The translations under genes were made by a program, and so were the position numbers. A stretch of 64,000 nt of DNA from Alistipes sp. Zagget8 (lineage in GTDB: Bacteria > Bacteroidota > Bacteroidia > Bacteroidales > Rikenellaceae): positions 62,001 to 126,000 of the forward strand of contig MSHJ01000010.1 in the NCBI GenBank assembly GCA_001941065.1. The letters are read 5' to 3'. Positions 45,512 to 54,512 of the stretch are shown in pieces; position 1 is the stretch's first letter, and every line of letters starts with the position of its first letter. A model generated the notes under the pieces. It was not told the origin of the DNA. It was given only the letters and a program-made list of their open reading frames with translations, and searched no databases.

Positions 45512-48500
45512 ATGAAAAAATATATATTGATATTCATCTTCGCCCTAATCCACGGATTCACCGCAGGATTACAGGCCCAGGGAGTTGTCGTCTCCGGCAA
45601 GGTCAGCGACAAGGACGGGCAGGAACTGGTCGGCGTGACGGTCATCGAGACCGGCACCAACCATGCGACGGTAAGTGCCGCAGACGGCAGCTACAAGCTC
45701 TCCGTTTCGGGAAAAAGCGCCAAACTGGAATTCCGCATGCTGGGTTATATCCCCCGGGAGATCACGGTAGGCAGCCGGACGACCATTGACGTCACGCTCG
45801 AAGAGGAAGCGCTCAACATCAACGAGGTGGTCGTAGTCGGATACGGCACCCAGAAACGCGCCACCGTCGTCGGGTCCATTTCGACGGCGGACGCCTCGGC
45901 CCTCCAGAAAACCGGAACGACGAACCTCACGCAGGCCATCGGCGGCCGCGTCTCGGGCGTCTTCACCCGCAACCCGGGCGGGCGTCCGGGCGAGGACAAC
46001 GCCAATGTCTACATCCGCGGTACGGCCAGCTACAACAGCGGCGCCAACAGTCCGCTCGTACTGGTCGACGGCGTGGAGCGCGAGTATGCCCAGATCGACC
46101 CCGAAGACATCGAGAATTTCTCCGTCCTGAAAGACGCCTCGGCCACAGCCGTGTACGGTGTGCGCGGAGCCAACGGCGTTATCCTGATCACCACCAAACG
46201 CGGTCTTACGTCGAAGCCCGAAGTGTCGTTCCGCGCATCGTTCACTGCGAGCACCCCGACGCGGCTGCCCGACAAACTCGGGTCCTACGACTATGCACGC
46301 CTGCGCAACGAGGCGCTGATGAACGTCGGTCTGGACCCCGAGTACAGCGCCTATGACCTCGAGATGTTCCGCACGAAGGCCAGCCCCTACACCCATCCCG
46401 ACAACGACTATATCAACGACATGCTCAAGAACGCAGCCTTCAAGCAGCAGTATTCGCTGGTCGTGCGCGGCGGTTCCTCGTTCATGCGCTACTACGTATC
46501 GGCCGGATACGCCAACGACGACGGTATTTACAAGAATTTCAACAACGGCAAATACGACACGAACGTCTATTTCCGCCGTTACGCCCTGCGTGCGAACCTC
46601 GATTTCAACGTGACCAAAACCACCACGATCGGCGTCGACCTCGCAGGACGCCTCGAGGAGCGCCACAACAACGGAGCGGGCGACGAACTGTTCCAGCATC
46701 TGGTGCGTACTCCGCCCGATTATTTCAACTACGTGAACCCCGACGGTTCGATCGGCGGCCACCTGAACCTGACCAACCCTTACATGGCCCTTTCGCGCTG
46801 CGGCTATTACCACTCCAAGACCAACAAGTTCGAGAGTGTGATCCGCCTCAACCAGCAGCTGGATTTCATCACCAAAGGACTCTCTGCACGCGGCATGTTC
46901 AGCTACATTTCGTCGATGCGCTCGCGCCGGGACCTCTACGAACGCCCCGCGACCTACTATTACACCAAGGAAGGAACCTACGAACTGGTCCGCGAAGAGG
47001 AGCCCATCACCATCCAGACGGGGTCCGGGAACGGTCCTTTCCGCCGGGATTTCGTGGTGGAGGCGGCGCTGAACTACAACCGCACCTTCGGCGACCACAC
47101 TGTCACGGGACTGCTGGCCTTCAACCGCCAGGAGATTCAGAGCGACGCCACGCTTCCGATCGGCTACATCAACTACGTCGGCCGTGTGACCTACGCCTAT
47201 AAAAACAAATACCTGGCCGAGGTCAATGCCGGATACAACGGCTCGATGCAGTTCTCGAAAGACAAGCGCTACGGGTTCTTTCCGGCGGTATCCGTCGGCT
47301 GGGTCCTCTCCGAAGAGGGTTTCTGGGGCCGGTCGGCCAAGGCCTTCAGCTACATGAAGCTCCGCGCCTCGTATGGACAGGTCGGCAACGACCGCATCGG
47401 GTCCAACAAGTACTACTACCTGCAGACCTATCCCCAGCTGGGTTCGAACCGTCCCTCGTTCGGCGAGACGAACACCCCGGAAAATCGCATTTACGAAGGT
47501 AAGGAAGGCAACACCGAAGTAGGCTGGGAACGCGCCAATAAATTCAATGTCGGCGTGGACCTCAAATTCTTCGACAACAAGCTCTCGTTCACGGGCGATT
47601 TCTTCCACGAACGCCGCCACGGCATTCTCGACTACGACGGCACCATTTCGTACATCTACGGCATGATGGCCCCGAACGACGGCAGCAAAGGTTTCCCGCC
47701 GGCGAACATCGGCGAGGTGGTCAATCGCGGTTTCGAGATCGACCTGGGATACAACGGCAGCGTCAACAAATTCCGGTATTACGTCCGGGGCAACCTCTCC
47801 TTCGCCCGCAACAAGGTGGTCGAATGCGGCGAAAGTCCCGTCACCTACCCGTGGCTATCCAAGGTGGGACGCCCCATCGGCCAGCGTTTCGGCCTGATCG
47901 CCGACGGTTTCTACAACACGGAGGAGGAGATCGACGCCCTGCCGTCGGGATTCACCGACAGGCCCAAGCTGGGCGACATCAAATACCGCGACATCAACGG
48001 CGACGGCAAAACCGACAATTACGACGTCGTACCCGTCGGGCGCACGCAGGTTCCCGAGATCATCTACGGATTCTCCTTGGGCGGCAACTGGCGCAATTTC
48101 GACTTCGAGCTCTTCTTCCAGGGAGCGGCCAATTCGGACATCTACGTGAATGGCTACGGCTACTGGGAGTTCCAGGGCATCAGCGGCGCCATGCACCACC
48201 ACCTCGGCCGCTGGACTCCCGAAAACAAGGAACACGCCACCTATCCGAGCCTCTCGCCCTCGACATCGGAACAGAACCACCGTTTCTCAACGTTCTGGCT
48301 AAAAGACGGCGCCTACCTGCGTCTGAAGAACGTCCAGATCGGGTACACGCTGCCCCAGCGGATTTCCAAGAAAATCGGCATGTCGAACCTGCGCTTCTAC
48401 GTGACGGCGACCAACCTGTTCACGTTCTCCGAATTCAAGGAATACGACCCCGAATCCAACGACGGCGACGGCAGCGCCTACCCGGTCATGCGCTATTTCG

Positions 48501-48526
48501 GCGGCGGTGTCAGCCTCAAGTTCTAA
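45512..48526 (+). CDS. SusC/RagA-type TonB-dependent outer-membrane transporter (second)
   Basis: 1004 residues. Signal peptide (KKYILIFIFALIHGFTAGLQ), carboxypeptidase-like domain (VVSGKVSDKDGQELVGVTVI), TonB-interacting segment NEVVVVGYGTQKRATVVGSI, plug (LVLVDGVEREYAQIDPEDIE, VYGVRGANGVILITTKRG) and barrel ending in FGGGVSLKF. Unlike the first SusC it keeps the canonical GYGTQ segment. Two susCD pairs in one operon suggest uptake of oligosaccharides of different size or decoration. Confidence 0.95.
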   Translation: MKKYILIFIFALIHGFTAGLQAQGVVVSGKVSDKDGQELVGVTVIETGTNHATVSAADGSYKLSVSGKSAKLEFRMLGYIPREITVGSRTTIDVTLEEEALNINEVVVVGYGTQKRATVVGSISTADASALQKTGTTNLTQAIGGRVSGVFTRNPGGRPGEDNANVYIRGTASYNSGANSPLVLVDGVEREYAQIDPEDIENFSVLKDASATAVYGVRGANGVILITTKRGLTSKPEVSFRASFTASTPTRLPDKLGSYDYARLRNEALMNVGLDPEYSAYDLEMFRTKASPYTHPDNDYINDMLKNAAFKQQYSLVVRGGSSFMRYYVSAGYANDDGIYKNFNNGKYDTNVYFRRYALRANLDFNVTKTTTIGVDLAGRLEERHNNGAGDELFQHLVRTPPDYFNYVNPDGSIGGHLNLTNPYMALSRCGYYHSKTNKFESVIRLNQQLDFITKGLSARGMFSYISSMRSRRDLYERPATYYYTKEGTYELVREEEPITIQTGSGNGPFRRDFVVEAALNYNRTFGDHTVTGLLAFNRQEIQSDATLPIGYINYVGRVTYAYKNKYLAEVNAGYNGSMQFSKDKRYGFFPAVSVGWVLSEEGFWGRSAKAFSYMKLRASYGQVGNDRIGSNKYYYLQTYPQLGSNRPSFGETNTPENRIYEGKEGNTEVGWERANKFNVGVDLKFFDNKLSFTGDFFHERRHGILDYDGTISYIYGMMAPNDGSKGFPPANIGEVVNRGFEIDLGYNGSVNKFRYYVRGNLSFARNKVVECGESPVTYPWLSKVGRPIGQRFGLIADGFYNTEEEIDALPSGFTDRPKLGDIKYRDINGDGKTDNYDVVPVGRTQVPEIIYGFSLGGNWRNFDFELFFQGAANSDIYVNGYGYWEFQGISGAMHHHLGRWTPENKEHATYPSLSPSTSEQNHRFSTFWLKDGAYLRLKNVQIGYTLPQRISKKIGMSNLRFYVTATNLFTFSEFKEYDPESNDGDGSAYPVMRYFGGGVSLKF

Positions 48527-48546
48527 CCTTCAAATTACGAAGCTAC

Positions 48547-50373
48547 ATGAAAAAGATCGTTTATATACTGTTGTTATGCCTGCCGATGCTTTCGTGTCAG
48601 GACGCCTCGTCGCTGATGGACAAAGAGGATGTGGGCGACCTGTATGAAAAGGACGTCTTCCGGAGCGGCACCTACGCCCGCTATTTCGTCAACGACATCT
48701 ACTACAACATCCTCAGCACCGGATACGGCGTATCGGGTTGGGGAGGCGCATACATGGACTGCGCCACCGACAACGGCGAGGCCCGCCCGCTCAACTCCGC
48801 GGCCCACCGCTACAACACCGGCAACTGGAACGCCGCGGATAACCCGCTGGGATTCATCTGGACCAACAGTTACGCCCAGATCCGCGCCTGCAACAAATTT
48901 CTGGAGAATTACCAGCTGATCGAAGAGGAATCCGGCATCACCACCCGGCTGGACATCGAATACCTCCGTGCCCAGGTCATCTTCCTGCGAGCCTATTTCT
49001 ACTCCGAACTGCTGAGGGCCTTCGGCGGCGTACCGCTCATCACCAAGGTCCTGTCGATGAACGACCCCGAGATCAAATCGGAACGGGACTCGTTCGAAAC
49101 CGTCCTCGATTTCATCGTCGGCGAGTGCGAGAATGCCGCCGAGCTGCTCAAATCCCTGCGCGGCGAAGACGCCACGCGCTACGGAATGTTCGGAGGCAAT
49201 TTCGGCCGTGCGAACGAAGGCATCGCGCTGGCGCTGAAAGCCAAAGTCCTGCTGATGGCCGCCAGTCCGCTGTTCAACCGGCCGGCCAATTTCCCGCAAT
49301 ACGATTCGGCCGACCCCAACGTCTCGCTGTGGCGCTACCCCGACTATGATCCGGAACGCTGGAACACCGCGGCCGAAGCACTCAAAGACGTCATCGACCT
49401 GGGATTCTACGACCTGTACCGTGCCAAGACCGGAACCAAGACGGAATACGAAACGCTGTTCTGCGTCCGGGCACCGATCGAGGAGGCTATTTTCCCCTAC
49501 CTGCGCGGCGCCAGCATCGACATCTATTTCAACAACCTGCCGTTCGATTTCATGCTGGTGCGCGGCAAGGGAACCCCGGTGTGCTATACGCTGCCCACCC
49601 ACGACCTGGTCATGGCCTATGAGATGAAAAACGGCATGCTGCCCGAGCAGGAAGGCTCCGGCTACCGCCCGCTCAATCCCTTCGCCGACCGCGATCCGCG
49701 TCTGAACGCTACGATCTGGCACGACGAATCGGTTTTCTGCGACATCCGCTTCGACACGTGGCACCGGGAGGTCACCTCGGAAAAGAGCGACGGCAAACAC
49801 TACATCACCGGCTATTCGCGCACAGGGTATTTCCTGCGCAAATACATGGACCCCGACCTGAACCCTTCGGCTTCGACGGCTCCGACGCTGCCGAACTCCT
49901 ATCACCTGATCCGCTACGCCGACATCCTGCTGATGTATGCCGAAGCGCTGAACGAATACTACGCCGATCCCGCGTCGGCACCGGCGGACGGCATCCGCTG
50001 GGCCATCGACCAGGTCCGCTCACGCGCCGGCATGCCGGGTGTGGACGAGACATTCCGAAACCGGGGATGGGCACTCAACCAGGAGAACGTGCGCAAATTC
50101 ATCCAGAACGAACGCCGGGTGGAATTCGCCTTCGAGGAGCATCGTTTCTGGGACATCCGCCGCTGGATGATCGGAACGCAGACCCAGCGGGAGGCGCACG
50201 AACTGGACATCACGCTCAAGGATGACGATCTCACGAAGGTTTACAAATCCCGCAAATTCGAAAACCGCATTTACGAAGACCACATGAACCTGCTGCCCAT
50301 TCCGCAATCGGAGATAAACAAGAATTCCAATCTCGTACAGAACTGGGGCTGGTCTCCGAAACAAGTCAACTAA
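48547..50373 (+). CDS. SusD/RagB-type surface glycan-binding lipoprotein (second)
   Basis: 608 residues from MKKIVYILLLCLPMLSC (lipobox MLSC); the frame also extends upstream within susC, which is not coding. SusD motifs include VFRSGTYARYFVNDIYYNIL, YLRAQVIFLRAYFYSELLRA, FGGVPLITKVL, GIALALKAKVLLMAASPLFN, YHLIRYADILLMYAEALNEY, NERRVEFAFEEHRFWDIRRW and LLPIPQSEINKN. It pairs with the preceding SusC, 20 bp downstream. Confidence 0.95.
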   Translation: MKKIVYILLLCLPMLSCQDASSLMDKEDVGDLYEKDVFRSGTYARYFVNDIYYNILSTGYGVSGWGGAYMDCATDNGEARPLNSAAHRYNTGNWNAADNPLGFIWTNSYAQIRACNKFLENYQLIEEESGITTRLDIEYLRAQVIFLRAYFYSELLRAFGGVPLITKVLSMNDPEIKSERDSFETVLDFIVGECENAAELLKSLRGEDATRYGMFGGNFGRANEGIALALKAKVLLMAASPLFNRPANFPQYDSADPNVSLWRYPDYDPERWNTAAEALKDVIDLGFYDLYRAKTGTKTEYETLFCVRAPIEEAIFPYLRGASIDIYFNNLPFDFMLVRGKGTPVCYTLPTHDLVMAYEMKNGMLPEQEGSGYRPLNPFADRDPRLNATIWHDESVFCDIRFDTWHREVTSEKSDGKHYITGYSRTGYFLRKYMDPDLNPSASTAPTLPNSYHLIRYADILLMYAEALNEYYADPASAPADGIRWAIDQVRSRAGMPGVDETFRNRGWALNQENVRKFIQNERRVEFAFEEHRFWDIRRWMIGTQTQREAHELDITLKDDDLTKVYKSRKFENRIYEDHMNLLPIPQSEINKNSNLVQNWGWSPKQVN

Positions 50374-50385
50374 AAAACAGTCGTT

Positions 50386-52224
50386 ATGAAATTCATCGTG
50401 AAATTACTGGCACTGACTTTTGTGACCATACCGCTCCTGTTCTCCTGCAAGGACGAAGAGATTACCGAACCCGGCGTGCAGGTGACCACCCTCGATTTCT
50501 CGTCGATCGGGACCAATACGGCCGTCGGCAGCGGCTACCTCACCAAAGGCAACGCCACGACGCTGACGGAACGGGGCATCTGCTGGAGCACCCTGTCCGA
50601 CCCCACCGTCGCCGACAGCAAGGCCGTCTCGACGGACGATGCGGCGAAGCACGGCTTTTCCGTGCAGATCACCGGCCTTACGGCCAACACCTGCTACTAT
50701 GCCCGGGCCTATGTTTCGGACGGCAGTATGGTGCACTACGGCAACCCGATCGTCTTTACGACCAAAGACCAGCCCGAAACAGGTTGGTGCCTGATCGAAA
50801 GCATCTCGGGAATCACTCCCTCCTCGGCCACCGTCACCATGACCATGGCATCCGACGGCGGCAACGACATTGCCCAGATCGGTGTCTGCTTCTCGCAGAC
50901 GGCCGACCCGACGGTCGACGGCGAGGTGCTGTTCGCCACCGGAGGCCGCGATTTCTCGGCGGAGCTCACCGACCTGAAACAGAACATGCAGTATTACGTC
51001 CGCCCCTACATCAAGACTGCGGACGGGCAGGTCACCTACGGTGAACAGGTCACATTCCGCACTATCAATTTCATCGTCTCCAAGGCCCCCTATCCGGGTT
51101 ACAGAACGGCCTATCTGTTCGGAGAAACGATGAAGAACGAATCGGACCCGTCGGTCGAGCGCGGATTCTGCTGGAGCGAACAGGAGAATCCGACCGTCGA
51201 GGCCGACCATTTCAAGATGGTCAGCGGTTCCGAGGGTAATTTCAACCTGCTGGCCACGGGCCTCGAAAAGGGCAAGACCTACTACGTCCGGGCCTATGCC
51301 AAGAACTCCAGCGGCACGCATTACGGCGAACAAATGACCTTCACCACCCGAACGGGCAGCATCCTGCCGGGCGCGGCGCTCGAAGACATGATCCTCGTGG
51401 AGAAAGGCACGTTCCAGATGGGCTATCCCGAATCGGCGACCGTTCCCAACCTGTACAGCGGCAAGACGCTGAACACGGAAACCGTACACTCGGTAACGCT
51501 GACCAAGGATTTTTACATCTGCCGCTACCAGGTGACCTGCGAACAGATATGCGCATTCCTGAACAGCCATCCCATCAACCGGTCCACGAGCCTCGTTTAC
51601 AACACCTACCTCTTCGGAGCCACGAATACGCGTCCCTTCTCGTTCAAGGCGCCGATGGACGGCGGGATCTCGACGTTCGAGCCCAATGCCAACTGTGCAC
51701 GCCGCCCGGCAGCCAGCATCACGTGGCTGTGCGCCTATGAGTACTGTCGCTGGCTTTCGGCCGAATTGGGTGTGGAGGTGCGCCTGCCGACCGAAGCGGA
51801 ATGGGAATATGCCGCACGCGGCGGGAACAAAAGCCAGGGCTACCTGTTCAGCGGCAGCGACACCGCCGGCGAGGTCGGCGTCCGCACCAACGGCAACGCC
51901 GGTCCTCAGAACGTCGGTTCGCTGAAGGCCAACGAACTGGGCATCTACGACATGAGCGGAAACACGTTCGAATATTGCGAGGACGTCTACGCCGATTTCT
52001 TCTATCAGGACGGCGCCACAGACCCGTGCAATAAAAACACCAACGACCTCACGGGCCAGCCGCGATGCATCCGGGGCGGCAGTTTCAGGCACTTCAACGC
52101 AGACCGCACGAAGGACTACCAGCTTCTCGGACGCCGGGGCCGGGCCGGTAACGGCAACACCGACTGCGGCAACCACTCCGGAATGCGTATCGTCATGACG
52201 AAACTTCCCGCAAACCTCGATTAA
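50386..52224 (+). CDS. Surface lipoprotein with Fn3-like repeats and a formylglycine-enzyme (FGE-sulfatase) fold domain
   Basis: 612 residues, lipobox LFSC (TFVTIPLLFSC). Three tandem Ig/Fn3-like units each carry a similar signature (ERGICWSTLSDPTV, IGVCFSQTADPTV, ERGFCWSEQENPTV, followed by YYARAYV/YYVRPYI/YYVRAYA). The C-terminal ~280 residues form an FGE-sulfatase domain (MILVEKGTFQMGYPESATV, VRLPTEAEWEYAARGG, LGIYDMSGNTFEYCEDVY, CIRGGSFRHFN, SGMRIVM). The paired catalytic cysteines of true formylglycine-generating enzymes are not evident and no sulfatase is nearby. Its position after susCD suggests a surface glycan-binding role. Confidence 0.75.
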   Translation: MKFIVKLLALTFVTIPLLFSCKDEEITEPGVQVTTLDFSSIGTNTAVGSGYLTKGNATTLTERGICWSTLSDPTVADSKAVSTDDAAKHGFSVQITGLTANTCYYARAYVSDGSMVHYGNPIVFTTKDQPETGWCLIESISGITPSSATVTMTMASDGGNDIAQIGVCFSQTADPTVDGEVLFATGGRDFSAELTDLKQNMQYYVRPYIKTADGQVTYGEQVTFRTINFIVSKAPYPGYRTAYLFGETMKNESDPSVERGFCWSEQENPTVEADHFKMVSGSEGNFNLLATGLEKGKTYYVRAYAKNSSGTHYGEQMTFTTRTGSILPGAALEDMILVEKGTFQMGYPESATVPNLYSGKTLNTETVHSVTLTKDFYICRYQVTCEQICAFLNSHPINRSTSLVYNTYLFGATNTRPFSFKAPMDGGISTFEPNANCARRPAASITWLCAYEYCRWLSAELGVEVRLPTEAEWEYAARGGNKSQGYLFSGSDTAGEVGVRTNGNAGPQNVGSLKANELGIYDMSGNTFEYCEDVYADFFYQDGATDPCNKNTNDLTGQPRCIRGGSFRHFNADRTKDYQLLGRRGRAGNGNTDCGNHSGMRIVMTKLPANLD

Positions 52225-52234
52225 GCCCGCCACG

Positions 52235-53659
52235 ATGAAAAGCAACTACCTGAAATTCGGAATAGGGATACTGATGATTCTCCTTTGCGCCTGCGAAGGA
52301 GGATCATCGGAACCCGCCGACGGCCCCGAGGGTCCGGATCCCGGGGCCAAGCCGTTCCTGAGCATCCTGCCCACGACGAGGACCGTAGGCAGCGCAGGCG
52401 GGGAATTCAGCGTCTCGGTGAGTAGCAACACCGCGTGGACCGTCGAGCCGCTCGCGGAATGGATCAGCGTTCCCGTGCGCGAGGGTGAGAAAAGCAGTTC
52501 CGTGAAAATTCGCTGCGGAGCCAGTACGGTCACCTCCCGTTCGGGAGAGGTGATGTTCAGCGCCGAGGGCGCCGAGCCTGTGAAACTGCGGGTGACGCAG
52601 GGCGACAAGACCTTCACCAATCCGCTCGGCGGAGTCCCCGACCCATGGATCATCCAACACGACGGCTGGTACTACCTCTGCAAGATCGGCAGCGGCGGCG
52701 TCTACATCTCCCGCTCGAAAAAGCTGACCAAACTGGAATCGACGCAGATCGTCTGGTACGCTCCCAAGGACCAGGGCGAAAACAAACCGTGGAACGTCGC
52801 CAATTACTGGGCCCCCGAACTGCACCATATCGACGGCCGCTGGTATATCTATTACACCGCCGGCCGGCCCGCATCGGAATTCGGCGGCCACTACTACTCG
52901 CAGCGCAGCGGCGTTCTGCGTGCCAAGAGTTCCGACCCGTTCGGCGAATGGGAGGATATGGGCATGCTTTACACGGGCGACCACTACACCGAAGGCATCG
53001 TCCCCACGCTGGAAAACACGGAGTATTTCGCCATCGACCTGAACGTCATGGAGATCAACGGAACGCTCTACGCCGTCTGGTCGGGCAATCCGGTCGGGTC
53101 CACCACACAGAGCCTCTTCATCGCCAAAATGAAAGACCCCTGCACCATCGGTTCCAGCCGGGTGAAGCTCTCCGACCCCGACCAGCCCTGGGAGCTGCTG
53201 ACCTCGACCATCGAAGAGGGTCCCGCCATGATCAAGCACGGCAACAAAGCCTTCATCGTCTACTCCTGCAACGGTTCCTGGACCAAGCAGTACCGGCTGG
53301 CCTACCTGGAGCTGGACGACCTGCAAAAGGACCCGATGAAGCCGGAAAACTGGAAGAAGTCGGCATCCTACGTTTTTTTCCGCAACGACGACATCCAGGC
53401 CAAGGACAACACCTATCAGGAGGGCATCAACGGCGAGCCGGGAGGGGTCCACGGCGTAGGCCACTGCTCGTTCACCAAATCCCCCGACGGAACCGAAGAC
53501 TGGATCGTCTACCACACGAAACGGTTCCGCGAGGACGGTTACGAGACCTACCGTTACACGTTCGTGCAGCGTTTCGGATGGAACGCCGACGACACGCCGA
53601 ATTTCGGCACGCCGGTCGGCTGGGAAGAGCCCGTAGTCGTCCCCTCGGGCGAAGAATAA
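52235..53659 (+). CDS. BACON-GH43 lipoprotein
   Basis: 474 residues with lipobox LCAC. An N-terminal BACON-like domain (FLSILPTTRTVGSAGGEFSV, SSNTAWTVEPLAEWISV, VRVTQGD-type end) leads into a five-bladed GH43 propeller. The acidic triad expected of GH43 is visible: D136 in GVPDPWII, D268 in YFAIDLNVMEINGTLYAVWS and E327/E328 in STIEEGPAMIKHG. GH43 members are mostly arabinofuranosidases, arabinanases or beta-xylosidases; the subfamily is not assigned. Lipidation and the BACON domain suggest attachment to the surface near the SusCD complex. Confidence 0.85.
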   Translation: MKSNYLKFGIGILMILLCACEGGSSEPADGPEGPDPGAKPFLSILPTTRTVGSAGGEFSVSVSSNTAWTVEPLAEWISVPVREGEKSSSVKIRCGASTVTSRSGEVMFSAEGAEPVKLRVTQGDKTFTNPLGGVPDPWIIQHDGWYYLCKIGSGGVYISRSKKLTKLESTQIVWYAPKDQGENKPWNVANYWAPELHHIDGRWYIYYTAGRPASEFGGHYYSQRSGVLRAKSSDPFGEWEDMGMLYTGDHYTEGIVPTLENTEYFAIDLNVMEINGTLYAVWSGNPVGSTTQSLFIAKMKDPCTIGSSRVKLSDPDQPWELLTSTIEEGPAMIKHGNKAFIVYSCNGSWTKQYRLAYLELDDLQKDPMKPENWKKSASYVFFRNDDIQAKDNTYQEGINGEPGGVHGVGHCSFTKSPDGTEDWIVYHTKRFREDGYETYRYTFVQRFGWNADDTPNFGTPVGWEEPVVVPSGEE

Positions 53660-53689
53660 ATACGCGATCCAAATAAATTCAACAAAGAA

Positions 53690-54493
53690 ATGAGTGATTT
53701 AAAAGGCAAAGTTGCCATTGTAACAGGTGGAGGCGGAGTGCTGGGAGGAAATATCTCGGGCAGTCTGGTCAAGGCCAGAGTGAAAGTAGTCATCCTCGAC
53801 ATCCGTCAGGAGAACATCGACAGGCGGGTGGCGGAACTCTCTCCCTACGGAGAGATCGCCGGATTCACCTGCAACGTCCTCGACACCGAAAGCCTGGAGG
53901 GTGTGAAGAAGCAGATACTCGAACGCTGGGACCACATCGACATCCTGGTCAACGCCGCCGGCGGCAACCTCCCCGGCGCCACGCTGCGCGAGGACCAGAC
54001 CGTTTTCGACATGAAGGTCGAGGACCTGAACCGGGTGATCGACCTCAACATGTACGGTTCGGTCTATCCCTGCCTGGTGTTCGGCAAAGCGATGGCAGAG
54101 CAGAAATACGGCGTGATGATCAACGTCTCCTCGATGGCGACCTATTCGGCGATCACGCGCGTGCTGGGTTACTCGATGGCCAAAAGCTCGATCAACATCT
54201 TCACCCAGTGGATGGCCATGGAGATGGCGCTCAAATTCAGCGACAAAATCCGCGTCAACGCCATCGCCCCGGGCTTTTTCATCGGCGACCAGAACCGGGC
54301 CGTGCTGATCAACCCGGACGGCTCCTACACCGAACGCAGCAAAAAGGTCATGGCCCATACGCCGATGGGACGCTTCGGTGACATCTCCGAGTTGAACGGA
54401 ATCGTGAAATTCCTCTGTTCGGACGAGGCGAGCTTCATCACCGGCGCGGTCATTCCGATCGACGGCGGATTCAGTTCTTTCAGTGCCGTGTAA
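53690..54493 (+). CDS. SDR-family oxidoreductase, probable D-mannonate oxidoreductase
   Basis: 267 residues, a classical short-chain dehydrogenase. NAD(P) glycine motif in VTGGGGVLGGNISG, NAG-type motif as NAAGGN, catalytic Ser in NVSSMATYS and YxxxK as Y161/K165 in GYSMAKS; the C-terminus ends ITGAVIPIDGGFSSF. In many Bacteroidota this SDR type accompanies UxuA and reduces D-fructuronate to D-mannonate. Since uxuA is at 37815, that role fits, but sequence alone does not fix the substrate. Cytoplasmic, in the middle of an operon of exported enzymes. Confidence 0.85.
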   Translation: MSDLKGKVAIVTGGGGVLGGNISGSLVKARVKVVILDIRQENIDRRVAELSPYGEIAGFTCNVLDTESLEGVKKQILERWDHIDILVNAAGGNLPGATLREDQTVFDMKVEDLNRVIDLNMYGSVYPCLVFGKAMAEQKYGVMINVSSMATYSAITRVLGYSMAKSSINIFTQWMAMEMALKFSDKIRVNAIAPGFFIGDQNRAVLINPDGSYTERSKKVMAHTPMGRFGDISELNGIVKFLCSDEASFITGAVIPIDGGFSSFSAV

Positions 54494-54512
54494 ACGAAAA
54501 AACAGAACCCAG

